64,000 nucleotides of DNA from Syngnathus acus (GCF_901709675.1 NC_051100.1:10138786-10202785); one strand, 5' to 3'. Positions 37,077-53,400 are shown, numbered from the stretch's first letter. Translations and numbers: made by a program. The notes: generated from the letters alone by a model not told the origin.

Positions 37077-40000
37077 AGTCTCTTTGGAATGCACTTAATT
37101 TTATCACCCTGCTGCCTGGTGGCTCCTGTATACAGTATGTAACCATTTACAAGCATTCAGTTTTAATTTGTTCTTGATGTCGGGAAAAATTGGCTGAGAA
37201 CGGCTTTGGAAGGGTCCCAGGATCAATTAATTAATTCAGACTCTAAAGTCTGAAATTATTTTGGCCATTCTCCCTACCTACATTTCATAAGCAAGAGAAA
37301 ATATACTATCTATAGGAAAAAAGAGGCTGGGGTCTGCAAAGTGCACCACCTGCCCCTGCTTCTGTTTTCAACTACAGTATGGTGAACCATAATGAATTTT
37401 TCAACACATTTTATAACACTTGACGATCTGCACGACTTAATATGTTTTCAGGCTTTGGTGTTTAATGTGTCGGAAAATGTTTTTTACCATCACAACCTAC
37501 ATATCAGTCAAGTGAGAATTTCAAACCAATTACTTTCAGAAAAGAATGCACCTACTTTATTGCAATTATTTGTGGTCTCTCCAATTTTTTATTTATTTTT
37601 TATTCAGGCAGCAACTCTCAATGTAGTGGTTCACCTTGAATTGAAGTACCGTAAATAGTACAGGAGACACAACACACATTTATGAGTATGCGTTTCAATC
37701 TATGTATGTGTCAAAAGTGATTACGAACATGGCGAGAAAAAATATTAAGATTCAGACGGTCACTCACATCTTCCGCCCTGTTGTGTTAAAAGTGATGATC
37801 ACTGTTGCCTTGAGAAGTCCAACTCCTGCTAGGAGAATTTTCTATGTGCTAGTGACCCTGTCTCGTGCAAGTGGCCATGCTAAGCTTTTTATCTTACCGC
37901 TGGCTTAATGATGAGTACAGATTCCGTTACCATGACGACAAGAAGTTAGGCGTGTCCTCTGCTTGGGTAAGCAGAGCCCAGCGTATAGTATAGAGCACCA
38001 CAAAAATATTTTCACAAAACCGAATATTGCATCACTGCGTCGACATAACCAAGCAATCAAGTATGTGTGCTAATTGGAAGCTAACATCGTAAATTATGTT
38101 AATTTAATACAATTCATTGCAGCTCTGCTTACCGTTAGAATTTGACATTATGACCAAATTTTTACAAATGGCGTCAATTACACACAAACATAGGATGTTA
38201 AAGCCACTAATCAAAGAACTAATCATTGTAGTCTTAAACTTTCTGGCAGGCCATTTCCACAGCCTTTTCTTGATGCTGTGTCCAAGTAGACAGCTCAATT
38301 AGACTTAGCAAAATTCTTCCTGCCGAGAGGAATAATACATTTTTTTGTTATAAAGAAACCACATTTACAGAACACATGCGTAACTGATGTTGCCCTTCAC
38401 CCACAGCTATTTTTCTTGAAGTCTTTTGGGACTCTGCGGAGCACAGAAAACAGATGACTGAGAATATCCCCGAAAACACACCATCTAAATGTTTGATGAG
38501 TCAACAGAGCCCGCTAGAAATCAAGAAAGAATTTACACCTTCTAATGTGAGACACAGCACTGTATTTAGATGTCAGAGCAATGACTGAGTCGCGTGTTAT
38601 CGCAAGGCAAAGAGTCCTAAAGAAGAATTTGTTTATGCTTACCGTTGTCATTTGAAGTTATGGGCATGATCCCCTAACAAATTTTTATCTGTATAAATTG
38701 CAAAATAATTTCCAATCGCTGATTGGACCGCTCTGCAAAATAACTTTCAACCCTGGCCAGCACATTTCTATATAATATACACAGACCTTCAAGTGTGGAC
38801 CTTTTAAAGGGATTTTTAAAAGGCAACATTATCACAGGCGTTTTTCTTTTTCATCTTTTTCTGTCGAGTCTTCCAAAATCTGTGATCGGTTAGCCCCAAT
38901 ACAAGTAAATCAATATTTGATGAGCATCTATTTCTGTTATTTTTCTGCCACAACATGAGCTCCATGAAAAATAGATTTGTTTTCCCGGCTGTGCTGCCAT
39001 CCCAGACTGCCCAAGGTCAAAATATGAATTTACTGCTGCCGTATCTCTTTCTCGCTGGGCGCAGGCCACCACGTTATGTCAGTGTTAATGTGGGCCAGTG
39101 CACCCAAATATCACTGGCAGTTAAACATCTGGGAGTGTGATGCATTTATGGAACAAGGATACATGACTGCAGTATTCATTGGATATGAGGTGTCGTGACG
39201 GGGTGAGTGCACATTGCTGCCGTTTTGGAGATGTTCTTTGGGTTCGTCTATCAATCATTGATTTGTTCTTCGGTGTACTCAGAGAGATTTGCTGCATTTG
39301 TGTCATCATAATGTATTAGTAACTCAATAAAAACACAGAACTCAGCAAAGCTAAATCTGGGCTCATTATGCTTTCTGTTGGTGTTTTCTGTATTTTAATA
39401 TTTCATTTCAATCACCAGGTCGCATAACCTACAAACCATCCACTAAGCCTCTTCGGGCCCATGAGATGCTTTTATGAGCCTTTTACCTCGATGTTCTATC
39501 AGATTCTGTGGATATGGTCTGAATTTTTTGAAACCATGTGGAGGACTAAATGAGTTATTAATTCAGTCGGTGCACATCATTTGTTTCATAGGCATCAAGA
39601 GGACCCACACAATGCGGTGGTAAATGTTAGTTTTTTAATTACTAGTGACATTTGTGACATTCCATCTTGAAAAAATAAAAATATAGCAAGAGCACATGCG
39701 CCCATGGCACTGTAGTCTTTTGATATCAATGTAGGTTAATTGCGCAACAACTAGTAAATGTCACATGATAAATAAATTGGTGGTGGTTACTTGGGGAATT
39801 ATTTTAATACCTTTTTTTAAATTCACACACTGTAAGATGCAATGATATCAGGTTAAATCAAGTTTATTAATACTAAAGACTGAACATGTTCACTTGTTTG
39901 CAAGAACTGTGTAAATCTGTACCGAAGGTAAATTAATGTTGCATTTACCTCCTGTATTTGCAACAATCTGTTACTTTGACCACAGAAAATTGTTTCTTCT

Positions 40001-40422
40001 CTCATGAGGCACAATTTGAAGTGAAAAGTGATAACTAACATTAACCTTCACTAACATGCAGATGCACTGGCTGGCACCTAAGCTGACTGAATGGAATAAT
40101 GGACTGTATAAAAAATGCAAAAACCTTTAATTAAACCAATATTGATAAGAAAGATATGCCTTTTAGCTGTTCATTTTTTTATTTAACTTAAAAATGACCA
40201 AAACTGAACTATGCCACAGTTGTTCTCATTGGCTCAAATATTGAACTCTCAGGGAAACCAGTGTACTTTGCATAATGTAAGGAGCAACTAGTTAGAGAGG
40301 CTTAAAGATGAAAAGAGTGCCTTGTATCGAGAGGCCTGTCTTGAAATCTAGTTCAGCTTCCCAATTAGCTACTTTATAATTGACCTCCCTGTGCTGTTTG
40401 TTGTGAATGGTCCAGTTTCTTC
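37077..40422. other. intergenic, no gene recognised
   Basis: AT-rich DNA between the LTR element and the hAT miniature element. No coding region, RNA gene or repeat could be supported. Confidence 0.6.
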
Positions 40423-40430
40423 ATCCAGCC

Positions 40431-40798
40431 CACGGGTGTCAAAGCCAAGGCCCGGGGGACAGATACGGCTCGCCACATCATTTTAGGTGGCCCGCGAAGA
40501 CAAATTTCAAATTGTTTCCATTTTTAAAAAATAGAGATATTGTTGTCAATCTTCATTGCCATTCTTTTTTTCATAGTTTTTATTTTTAGATATTTGATTT
40601 GATTTAAATATTTCATTTTTAAATATCTGAAAAGTTTTTATTAGTCTCTGTTTTGAAAATTAGCTATTCATCAGTTTGTTGTGTAGCCTATGCTATATAT
40701 ACAATATGAGACGTTCATACATTTTTTTTTAGGTTGACAATTTTAATGGCCCTTTGAGGCAGACTATGCCCGCAACAAAAATAAATTTGACACTCCTG
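40431..40798 (+). mobile_element. hAT-type miniature element
   Basis: The ends are CACGGGTGTCAAA and, inverted, CAGGAGTGTCAAA, which are imperfect terminal inverted repeats. They are flanked by an 8-base target duplication with one mismatch: ATCCAGCC at 40423-40430 and ATCTAGCC at 40799-40806. An 8-base duplication is characteristic of hAT transposons. The left part is GGCC-rich (GGTGGCCCGCG); the rest is AT-rich and non-coding. It depends on a hAT transposase from elsewhere. Confidence 0.88.
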
Positions 40799-41148
40799 AT
40801 CTAGCCGATGCACTATACAAAAGAGCCTCTTATTGTCAAATAGTGGTTGACCAGTGATTTGTCCTATTTTATATGGTAAATATTTTCCCCTTGAAAATAA
40901 CAAACATTAAATTATTATACCTTCCATGAAGTAGAACACATCTTGGGATATGCAGTATTCTTTTTTTTTATGTATTCATCACGTGTTTGGAACCACTATA
41001 AATCAAGTGATATACTTTCAGCTGCAGATGCAGTTCTCAGTGCACCCACTCAAAACGACTGACGACTGGAACCAGACAATAATCCTCATGGGAGGAATGA
41101 CACTGCGAAATCACCACTTCAGCAATGAGTGGAAAAATCATTATCTAT

Positions 41149-41154
41149 TTTATT
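41149..41154 (-). terminator. candidate poly(A) signal for tmem121
   Basis: A minus-strand AATAAA hexamer lies about 550 bases after the tmem121 stop codon and would give a 3' UTR of plausible size. It is chosen only by position and motif. AATAAA is common in AT-rich DNA, so another site may be used. Confidence 0.3.
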
Positions 41155-41703
41155 TTTGCAGCACAGGTTAATTAAAGACCTGCTGAATTTGACTTAAAAA
41201 CAAAACACACACTTACTTAACTGCTCCAATGACTTTGAAATGACATGATGCAAACCCTGTTCTCATAGAAGGGCAGTACTTTATCAAAAAGTCACATAGA
41301 AAAGACACTTTCGTCATCATTTGAACAGTTATATTCACATTACTTGGATTTTCTCATTTGCTCCAGTTATAAAGCCCTGAACTACTAAAAAGACTCAAGC
41401 AAAACAAATACACACCACATCACACATTACAATGCGACAGCCAATTCAAAAATATATACTCTTGTCTTCCACTTTTTCCTCTACCTTTTGAAAGATACAC
41501 AATCAATTGAATTCGCAGGACGAAAGCGCTTCAACAAAATCACAAGATGTAAATTGCAACATGACAGAACTGGAGATGCTGGCTAAACATCTTGCGTGTG
41601 CATCTGTTTTTTTTTTTTTTCTTCCGATGATTGTGCACATGAACTAAAAAGTGTCAAACGTTGTGCCCTGCCAGCACCTTGAGGGTCCTGCAAAGCATTT
41701 TTG

Positions 41704-43559
<1,856 letters not shown>

Positions 43560-44060
43560 ATTCATCTGGCTAGGTTGACTGTGAAAGGATCCCTCGCTCG
43601 TAAGATCCCGCAACCTTTTCACTCTCCTGTTCCGGCTCCTTCACTGTGCCAGGGACACCGGGATCAACAGCGCCAGTGTTTGATTCGCTCTCTGCACGCT
43701 TTCCCAGACCCAGCGACCACTTTGATCCCCCAACACCTCTGTCCGTTTCCCTGAACACTTTACAGCTCTCTTTGCAAAGTCGTAGACGCTCCCCGGTGCA
43801 CGCTCCTGAGGGATTTCTCTCTTCCCTATGCTGCCAGCCTCCTCTCCCCACTCCCTCCTCTGCTCAAGTAAAGGCACTTGCTCTGTGGAGGTGATATGCT
43901 CGGCACACCACAGCTGCAGAGAGAGGGAGAGGGAGAGGGGGAGAGAGAAGTAGGGGGGGGGGAGCAAGAGAGAGAGAGGTGGGGGGGGGGCTTTTCTATG
44001 GGGTGATGAAACGCAAGGGGAGGGAGGACTTTTGCAGCTTAGCTGAATGCACAACTTCAG
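43560..44060 (-). promoter_or_regulatory. candidate promoter / 5' exon region of tmem121
   Basis: About 1-1.4 kb upstream of the tmem121 start the base composition changes from AT-rich to GC-rich. On the minus strand there is a long CT tract (43915-43991, read as GA and G runs on the plus strand), followed by about 350 bases with scattered CpGs. Such a switch is typical of a vertebrate promoter or untranslated first exon, and there is no other gene nearby. No TATA box or transcription start could be fixed, and the splice donor of a putative first exon was not identified. An octamer-like ATGCAAAT sits closer to the coding region, at 42702-42709. Confidence 0.3.
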
Positions 44061-47000
44061 TCTTGCCGAGGTTTTTTTCAGTCACTCCTGTAGAGTCTGT
44101 CTTTTTTTCCACATTGTGTCTACTGCTAATATCCCATTTTCCCAAGCTGTTTATTATTTGAGTCTCACGAAAAGCCCCGGTGACCTCCTTCAGTGAGCAG
44201 CTGATTAAGGCACTGTGTGTTTGTGCTGGTTGCAGAGGTAGGGAATGAGAAGTGATCTAAAGAGGGAGTAATAGATGAGAAGAGATCCTTTCCAATACAG
44301 AAATCTGGTTTTCCTGTATCTGTAATCAAGGACAACGCGGAGGGAGTTATAGGCAAAGGGGCAGCCAAGATTATGACACGGAGATTTCCTATTGATCTCG
44401 GGAAAGAACGATGAATCAGAGGACAAGAGGATGCTGAAAAGAAAAAAGATTAGGAGGAGGAGGGAATGTGGAAAGATAAAATTGTGGTGAGACAGAATTT
44501 GAAATGATAAAAGAACACACGTCATTGAAGCTGACTGACGTGAGTTTGTTTTCAAAGGTGGTACTTTATATAGACCAAAGAGTCGTGACCTACCCTTAAT
44601 TGATCAGAGGCATTTTGGGGAAGATTTTTTTTCTGTTTCCCAGTCCACAAAGTAAAGTCCGCAAAGACATGCACTGACTTCAACCCCTTACTTTTGTGAT
44701 TAATTATAACAGAAAACGAGAGCCAAGCCAAAATCACTGACCTCATAAATGCAGTTGAACGTTACGCAATCCATTACGGGATGCCGCTTGTTTCGTTATT
44801 GATGTCTCGTGAAACATCAAAACTATTATCCAAGGCCGAGAGACAGTCGTGATGAACATAAGGGAGGATTTCTCTCTTGTCTCTGTTTGCAGTTGTTGTT
44901 GTTTTTTATATTGTTTCATTGCGTGGGTGAATGATGGGTGGTTGGCGATGCCTTCAGCGGCGCACCTGTCACGAATGGCGATCAGCGTCTTTTTAGGAGC
45001 AACTGCGTTGTATTTTCCTCTCTCTCTCTGCATTTTTCATATTTTCACCTGTACGATTGACCCTTTGTGCTTACTGTTTTAAGTCTCATGATTGTTGTTA
45101 TTGTTCCTGAAGTTTTTTTTGTAGTTTTAAGTTTTTATGTATTTCATATATTTTTCAGTGGGGCATGTTTTTTACCTTTGGCACTGTGGACATATTTTAG
45201 AATGATTTATTTGAAATGATCTCTTGTCGTTTTTGTTTTTGTTAGTTCTTTGTTGTTGATATCTTCACATACCTTGTTTTTCGGACAATTCGTCTTGAGA
45301 ATGTTTCGGGGGATCTACACACAACAGTTTTGTTCATGACAAGTACTACAATGTGTGTCTGGGAGATGAGTGTCTTCATATCAGCAACTCTGCTGGTTTG
45401 TTCCTTTCTTATTAAAGTTGATTTATCCGTATTGTATCCCGCAGCTTTCACAAAAAGACAAAGGAAGTTAATCCTCCAGAAATATTTTGCATTCCGCTGA
45501 GGTTTCATGCATGATGATTGTTTGACCTCTCAAAGTTTTGGTCATTTTCCATTAATGCAATTTTGCCTGTAATAATCCATCGACCAATTCTAAAACTTTG
45601 TAGTTTTTATCCATCAGTGTTGTTGCTGTGTTGTTGACCCTCCAAAATAGCAGTAATGATTAAAATAATCTATTTTGTTCATATTGCAGGAGATGTCAAA
45701 CATGGGGCCGATGGAAATATTTTGACCTTCTGGCATGCACATTTGTGGCTGATATGAGTGTCCTAAAATGCCTCGCGGTAAGAGAGGTTGTTTTATTATG
45801 CAGTGCAAAAATGATAACACAACTAGTTTGCTGTTGCCAGCTGGGCCAATTAGTGATAATCCCTCCTTAGAGAAACCAAACTGCTTTCATTATGACAGTA
45901 TGAAGTCATTTACTACTCGCTTCATGAACTGCACATTCTGAGAGGTCACAAGAATTGCTTTTTCTTTGCAGTCCGGTGACACTCTTCATCACATTGTGAT
46001 TTAACACCATTGCGAGCAGAAAATGCAGATGCTTAGTTCTGCAGATGATCACCACGGATGCGGTGACAAGCGCCAGCTGCCATCAGTGACTTTTATCCTC
46101 GTGTCTTTATCATTAGCCCACATGGAGGCCTTATGCCTTGGAAACTAGGACAATTCAAATCATTTACTGCTTTCTTAGTGAGTAATTTGTCTCATGAAAT
46201 CGGTCTTCACTGAGTCATGACGTGCAGGGGGGTGAATAAGCAAACTAGGATTTGTGCCATTATATATTTGTAATTTAAGAGCCCAGTGACAGGCCCTGAT
46301 GATACAAAATGTTAAAATAACAAATTGTTCGAGAAAACCGAGGAGTATTTAGGAAGGGTGGTGCAGTAATCTAATGAATGATAACAGGTCAGCCTATTCA
46401 ATAACAAGAATTTGTCCTTGAGCCAAACACGTAACTGCTTCCTGTTACAACCATGTACACAAAGTCACTTGAGCTAATGGCTTCAGTTTAACATCTAAAT
46501 TGTAAATTTAAATAACTGGCTGGCTTGTCTGTACCACAGGGGAACTATCCCTGTCACTATAATAGTTGGTCCCATAACAGCAGTATGGGAGATTGATACG
46601 CTTACCGCCAAAGTCCGCATTTGTTATTCGTTTCACATTGCAGCCTGTAATCTATAATTTATGTGTCATTTACATGCCTTTTGTAATTTACAATAGAGGC
46701 CATCACAATGTTAACCTCTCTATTAAAAAAGACCGTTAACCTGAGCTTGAAGGCAAATCTCAGCTCCAAAATATTGTCATTTATGCACACTCAGCGTTTG
46801 CTATTATGTCTTTCCTTATTTTGTCTTTGAAGGTTAAACAACGGAACTTCCCAAAAGACAGGGCACATTGGGTCAAAACAGTCACGTGGCAAGTAGAAAT
46901 GATATCCTTGAGAGGGCAACATGTCCAGAGGTTTCAATGTGAAGTGAAAGAATCCTTTTTTTGTAGTAGATATCTCGAGGACATCTTTATAAAATGCTTC

Positions 47001-47078
47001 TTCATGCCATACTTCAGCCATAAGCCATCAACCTCAATGACCTTACAATATAACAAAATCTATCCAGCAGGCACTTTT
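44061..47078. other. intergenic, no gene recognised
   Basis: No coding signal beyond chance. A moderately GC-balanced stretch at about 45840-46140 could be regulatory; otherwise AT-rich. Confidence 0.55.
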
Positions 47079-47088
47079 TGGGTTGACC

Positions 47089-47400
47089 GTGCATCCATCC
47101 ATGCATTTTCTGTACCGCTTGTCCCCACGGAGGTCATCGGCAGTAGGCAGGGGACACCCTGAGCTGGTTGCCAGCCAATCGCAGGGCACACAGAGACAAA
47201 CAACCATCCACGCACGTACGGGCAATTTGGAGTGCTCAATCAGCCTACCAAGCATAATTTTGGGATGCGGTAGACAAACCCGCGCAGGCACGGGGAGAAC
47301 ATGCAAACTTCACACAGGGAGGGCTGGAGGTGGAATCGAAAACAGCCTCTAACTGTGAAGCGGCCGTGCTAACCAGTGCTAACCCTAACAGTGCTGCCTC
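47089..47400 (-). mobile_element. nearly full-length SINE
   Basis: It has the same order as the SINE at 8359-8734, with small internal losses and a short CATCC tail. It is flanked by 10-base duplications with one mismatch, TGGGTTGACC (47079-47088) and TGGGTTAACC (47401-47410). It is more diverged than the 8359 copy, so older. Confidence 0.9.
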
Positions 47401-47410
47401 TGGGTTAACC

Positions 47411-50400
47411 AAATGTCCTGTGTTTCTGTTCCTTAGAACAAAAATGATATCAAGACCCACAAGTGAGCAACTACCAAAGATGGCTGCAATGACGACCAGG
47501 TAAAGCATCTCAGGGCACAAAACTCCAAACCTCAGGCACTTACTCACCTAGATCCAAATACAGAAGTCCCTTGGGAAATGAGTTTAATATATTCTGTTAC
47601 AGCACTCATAATTCAAAACACTAATATCTCAAAATCATCTTTTGCCATGAAATGAATGCCATTAATCTGTTAGCCTCATTAAAACCTGGTTTTAAGACAC
47701 TCACACCCCACAGTCGGTAATTTATACGGCATACTAAAAAATGAAACATATCAGAATAAAATAAATAGAACAATTGCACGTCATAATTATTTAATTGTAA
47801 CACCTGACCTCTGGTGTGTGTGACATCAGGCGGCAATATAATAGTCATGAAGACAAACACAAACAAAGGACTTCACGACTACTATGTGACTCAGTTAACG
47901 GGATTCACACAATTTGATATTACAAGATGGACGATTTCCGACAAATCAAATTTAGGAGTTGTGCCTGTTCCTATTACGCCCTCTCAAGCCCACCGCCTTT
48001 TACTGTCCTTGGCTAACGGGCAGGAACACTACATCATCAGTGTAGAGCTCAGCACACAAACAACAAAATAAATAGATAATAAAACAGAAGCCACATTGCC
48101 TTCAACATAAAGCATCCACAAAAGACAGAGGCCGCAAAGTAAGCAGTCTGTGCAGCAGCTACGCTCTGTCTTCCCCTGCTGGTTTTCCGGTTGTCATAAA
48201 TGTCTTCAATTCAATCCCCTGGCCTTTAAATGTGGTATTTGCTATTCTGCAAATATTTGAGTCATGGTTTCTCAAAGCAATAGCAAACTCTTTTATTTCA
48301 AAATGTGGTTAGTAAGTCAAGTCTGCACACTGCACATTGAGCTCTGAGAATGTTTTGGAAGGGTTTCTTCTATTTCCTAATGGATCTCAAATATGGTTTT
48401 TGCTTTGTATGATTACTTGCCTGTTCATCAGCGAGCAAGTCCTCCTTTGTTCTGCATATTTTCTCCCAGTTCTTCTCAAGAATTTATTTTTATTAAGTCA
48501 AGTAATGTTCATGAGCCAAACGGAAAATTAGCATTTAATGTCCCGCTTCATGTCCAGTTTACCTGAAATATAAATGCAAAGGTAGTTAATGTATACCTTC
48601 AAGTGATGGTGGGTGTTTAGAATGTTTGTATTTTGAAGTGACATTGAAATAGTCTTTAAATGTATCAGTAACCTTTCCAATCATGTTTATTTGGTAAAGG
48701 AGAATTTGGCTCTTTACTTGATTGTGCAACACTGCCACAAAAGTAACCTTTCTTATCATTCCGCTTTGTTTACACACAAGGTAGTTGGATTTATGAGAGC
48801 ACAGGTGTTTGATCTCACAAATCCATCCTGGCAACCTTCAAGCAAATGCGATTGAACCGTTTGGCGACTTCGATGGGAAAAAGATGCAAGGTAAAATTGT
48901 TGAAAACAATGGAGACACTTGATGCTACCAGAATTTCATCTGACCTAGATTTTGTGCCATGTTATATAGCGTCACCTGATATTACGGAAGTGGACGGACT
49001 GTAGCCAAAGTAACAAATGGAAATATTTAATCAGGGCCAAGGGACCTTTCGAATTCTCAAGCCTCATGTAACAACATAAAGTATTGTCCAAATACTGATT
49101 ATAGTTGATAAATATAAGCATGTGTCAATTAGTTAAAACACTGAATGCATTTAAGTGTAGGAGATGACATCTAAGGAAATTCCATCCATTAAATTCCCAC
49201 AAAACTTACTTTTCTACTTTTAAAACACTATTTCAGCATGAAATGGTTCAGCAAAAATATCCGTCTATCCATTTTCCACAGCTTTCACTTCTGCTATTTA
49301 GCTAAACTGTCCAACAGCAAGACAGTCCACTTTTGGCTCACCTGTCATCGCTGACGACTTTGACAAGCAAAGACAAATCTTCACCCACTTTTAAAATGTT
49401 GAATTGATGAAGGCTTTTCATTTGATCTTCAACAAACAAGAAAAGTCCATTTGCCTTAGCATTTTGTGGATGACTCAGGATCTACACAGAGGCAAAGATT
49501 TATACTCATCTTTCCACCAGTTCATCATCCAAGTCCTTGAGCTGTGTTGTGTGAGTGTCATGTTGGAACCATTGATAGATTCTCTACTGAAGGGTCTGAT
49601 TTATTCATAATATTGTTCTTTGTTCTTTCCGACATTGAATGCCTGTGGCAGTCTTGGTGCAATGACATCTTAGTAAGTGACTTGTGTTTATCTGTGAAGA
49701 GATATAGTCGTGGGTGTGTGTGTGTGTGTGTTGTAAGAGAGTGAGAGGTGTAGGATGCAGGAATTATCCTAGAACATACAAGGTATACATTTTTACTTTT
49801 ATATTCCCATGAGGAATCAATGGGGTGCAAGAAATGAAGTTCTGATGTCACTACATCCCAAATGTCGAGATTCATAAATTCCTTCTTGGTGTTCAGCAGC
49901 CAGAAATCGGTAGTCAGCAAATTGTGAAAAGAATGTGGAAGAAAGGAGAATTTACATCACCATAGACAATTTGTACATGAAGCATAACTGTGAAAATGGG
50001 ACACATAAATCACATTAGCTGTAACACTCTGCAATCGATTACCGACAGGAAAACAAATGGGGGCGTTAAGGCTTCCCATCTTCAACAATCCCATAAGGCT
50101 TCTAACCACCAACTGGGAAACATGAAATAGATGAATATCCCATGAGGATATTAAATCCAACATGGAGTTGAGCTACCCTCTGTCCTGTCAGACTACCAAG
50201 CTGCTTGTGGAGTTCAGCCTCTGTAACTATGACAGTTAACTCCAACAAGGTTTAAAATGTGCATTTATCAGTGTGATTGAATTATTTTTGTATCTGCTGT
50301 TGGCAACTTTAGCCTGTTTCACTGAGAATAACTTGGCATCAATCACAGAAATTCAAAAGATTGAAGCTCTTTTCACATAGAGTTGTAAAAGTGCCAAAGG

Positions 50401-52246
50401 ATGTGACAAAACTACACAGAGGAAAACATCCGCCTGGAGTTTCAAGAGTCTGCAGTACCATTAATTTTACGTGGCAGATGTGTAACTGTGTTGTTCACAG
50501 GAAAAAAAAACGAGACTAAGCTTCTAATTATTACTCTCGGGTCCAGTACAGATTGTTTTAAATTAAAACTTATTATTAAAACTTTTAATAAAATGCATTC
50601 AATAGTTCAGTCAACAGTATGGCTTTTAAACAAAAACAGCTTTTGTTGTGCAGAATAAAACACTGGCCTATGACCTCAGCATGATTTCTAACTAACAATC
50701 TCCTCGCTCTGTTTAATTTAAAACAAGAAATATTCGGTATCATCGTTATGTAAATCTAATAGAGAGTACAGTAGTTATTTAGAAAAATATTCTATTCTTT
50801 ATCTACATTAATTATTAGATTACTTAATTATATTCATAATTATAACTCATATATAAATAAATCCCCATTTGGGTCAAACTCATGTGCCGTTTATACTCAA
50901 TTCATTTCACCGTAAAAACAGCGGTGCTGCAATTTGGGTGACTGAATGACAACAGTATTTTATTCATCAAAAACCTTCCCTAAAGAGATCTCCACGTTTG
51001 TATTGTTGTGAAAAAAAAGTGAAAATGCAGCTGCATAACATCAGGACAAGTAGGTGCAGACATAATGTGAATGATTTCTGCAACTGTGTGTGAATGAAGC
51101 TCATTTTTATTTTTTACCAGTATTATTGAAGGCTTGTCCCTTACCTCTCAAGCGAGCTTTTGCATAGAGCTCCAGGTCACTTTGTATGTCTTACACTTTC
51201 AAGTAATAGCTCCAAGTGGTTACCTTCTCACCAAGCATTTTGCCGACGATTTGTGTAACTATTCCAGTCTGTTTCTGCCAGCTTTTGACAGCTCTTTAGC
51301 ATTGACAGTTCAGAAGGGAAGATAATGCATCCTAGGAGAGGTGTGCTTAATACGCACGACAAGTTGAGATCAGGAGTACTGGGAAATGGTTGATTTAGAG
51401 CAACGGCGTGCCACATGGGTACCAGAATTCTGGCGGAATTTTTCTAGGGGCTTAAAAACTTACTTCGCTTAAAAAAAAATGCACCTTTGACTGATGGTCT
51501 AGTTACTATAAACTAATTAGTTTAGTTCTGTGAGTCCACTATGCTTTAATTTACAAGACTTTTTGCTTGGATATTATGAGTATCTGATACGGGTTTTCCG
51601 CATTGTCCAAACGGTAGTGCCCTGTATTGAGAGTAAATTCCGAGATAGTGGCAAAAGTGAATTTAGTGTCACTCATGGATACAATGTTTTGATGAAGTGA
51701 TTAGGCAGCACATTTTCCTGAAAGGCTTTTTGTTAACCTGTCTGCTCTCTGCCCTGCTCTGCTCACAAGATTACTCACTGATGGATTCAGTCGAGCCACT
51801 TAAATAGACTCAATGGTACAAACCACGGAATCGTGCATAAATAAAATGAAGTTTCCTCCCTGGATCTCTGTCAGGCCGGTGTTGGGATGAAGATAAACAA
51901 CATCGTGTTGCCTTAGCAAACTAGCACGGTCTTTCAGGCTGCGTGTAATGCAGTGATTTGTTTACAGCCTTATTAGATTTGGCCTCATTGATGCATTTTC
52001 TGTTTACGCAGGCCTCCGTGTAGATGTCCGGGCTTGACTCGATCGAACGGGGCACCATGATGTGGCCATTTACCCATTTAAACGTATTTGAATGTAAATG
52101 CATTGCATTAATCAAAGTGTCAACAACCTAAATTAGAATTTGCTGAAAAGGTGTAGCAAGAATCCTCTGAACGAGCAAGTCATGTTATCCGTTAGGTCGC
52201 CAAGCACCGGCAAGGAAGTGTGGTATTCGTGGTAACTTATTCCTCA
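47411..52246. other. intergenic, no gene recognised
   Basis: AT-rich DNA with a short TG repeat (about 49712-49730). No coding region or element recognised. Confidence 0.6.
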
Positions 52247-52338
52247 TTGGTTCTGAATTTTTAGCAAAAAACATAAATTGCAGACAAATCACTTGGTTCT
52301 GATTTTTTTTTGCAAAAAAAATTAATTGCAGACAAATT
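52247..52338 (+). repeat. 2 x 46-bp tandem duplication
   Basis: Units 52247-52292 and 52293-52338 both run TTGGTTCTGA...GCAAAAAA...AATTGCAGACAAAT. They differ mainly in the T and A runs. It is a local duplication with no obvious function. Confidence 0.85.
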
Positions 52339-52974
52339 TGTCTGGTGAGAAAAAAAAAACAGCATGTCTACGTTGTTCTCTGTATAATCTTGATAGAAAG
52401 CCAAGATATCATTCACTCCTTAGTTTGGGAGCAAAGCACATTAGCAGGATGTGCCATCGAGGGAGACGGGACTCTGCAAACAGCCGCACTAATGTTGCAC
52501 CATGACTGACAGTAGCTATTAATCACTCAGCGTATGTGCGATGGGTTTGTATAATCATTGAAGCTTAGGCAAATATCATTTTCAGATCTATGGCCGGTAA
52601 AAGTGAGCTGCGGTGGTTTACCAGGTTGTAATCGAGAGCGTTAATTTAAGTGAAGCTCCTCGTTTGAAGCAGCTTTAGGGTTGTTAGAATTTAATCAAGT
52701 AATGAAAAATGAGTGCCTAAATTTAGAATTGCTTAATGTTAGACATACATATTTAATTAATTTAAGTAAATGTGAGAATTCGATTGAGTAGCAACAGGAA
52801 AGAAAAGAGTTTAGCTCGTATAACAGAAGAATATATGATTGTTTTTCCCTTCAGTTGCAAATAGACTCAGTAAAATATTTAAAAAATGGCAGATATTGAT
52901 TGGTATTGAAAATGAAACAATTCAAAGCTACCTTGTTAAATCAGGACGCATTTTCGTTCATTTTCACTGACCGC

Positions 52975-53400
52975 CAAGCCTGATTACCTCCAGACCTGTT
53001 CAATCAAGAAATCACTCAAATAGAATCCGCCTCGACAAAAGGGAGTCGCAACAAAATGCCACAATTCAAAGAAGTTCATGGACAGATGAGAAACAAAGTA
53101 ATTGAAAGCTATTCATTCCTTAGGCTTTCAGACTGCAGCGAATTGTGGTGAGAGCCATCACATAAATTGAGAAAGCATGGAATATTGGTGAACATTCCCA
53201 GGAGCAGCCAGGCTACAGAAATTATTCAAAGAGCACAGCAACACCTTATCCAGATATTCACAAAAGAACACAGGATAACCCTGAAAGAACTGCTCGCCTC
53301 AGTTAAGGTCAGTGTTCATGACTCAGAAATGAAGACCAGATTAGACAAATGACATCCATGGCAGAGTTCCAAGGCGAAAACGTCTCCTAAACAAAACAAC
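52975..53400 (+). pseudogene. Tc1-like transposase remnant
   Basis: The 5' leader (CCTGTTCAATCAAGAAATCAC), the ATG at 53056, and the region encoding part of the DNA-binding domain match Tc1-type transposons of fish. Recognisable protein pieces include RSKE-like QFKEVHGQMRNKV, the region around the GRPRR-type hook and SVKVSVHDSEM, with HGRVPRRK-like sequence after it. The frame is broken early by a roughly 30-base deletion and a stop. A second stop occurs at about 53350, and the catalytic DDE half is missing. It is an inactive relic, and no terminal inverted repeats were found. Confidence 0.88.
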
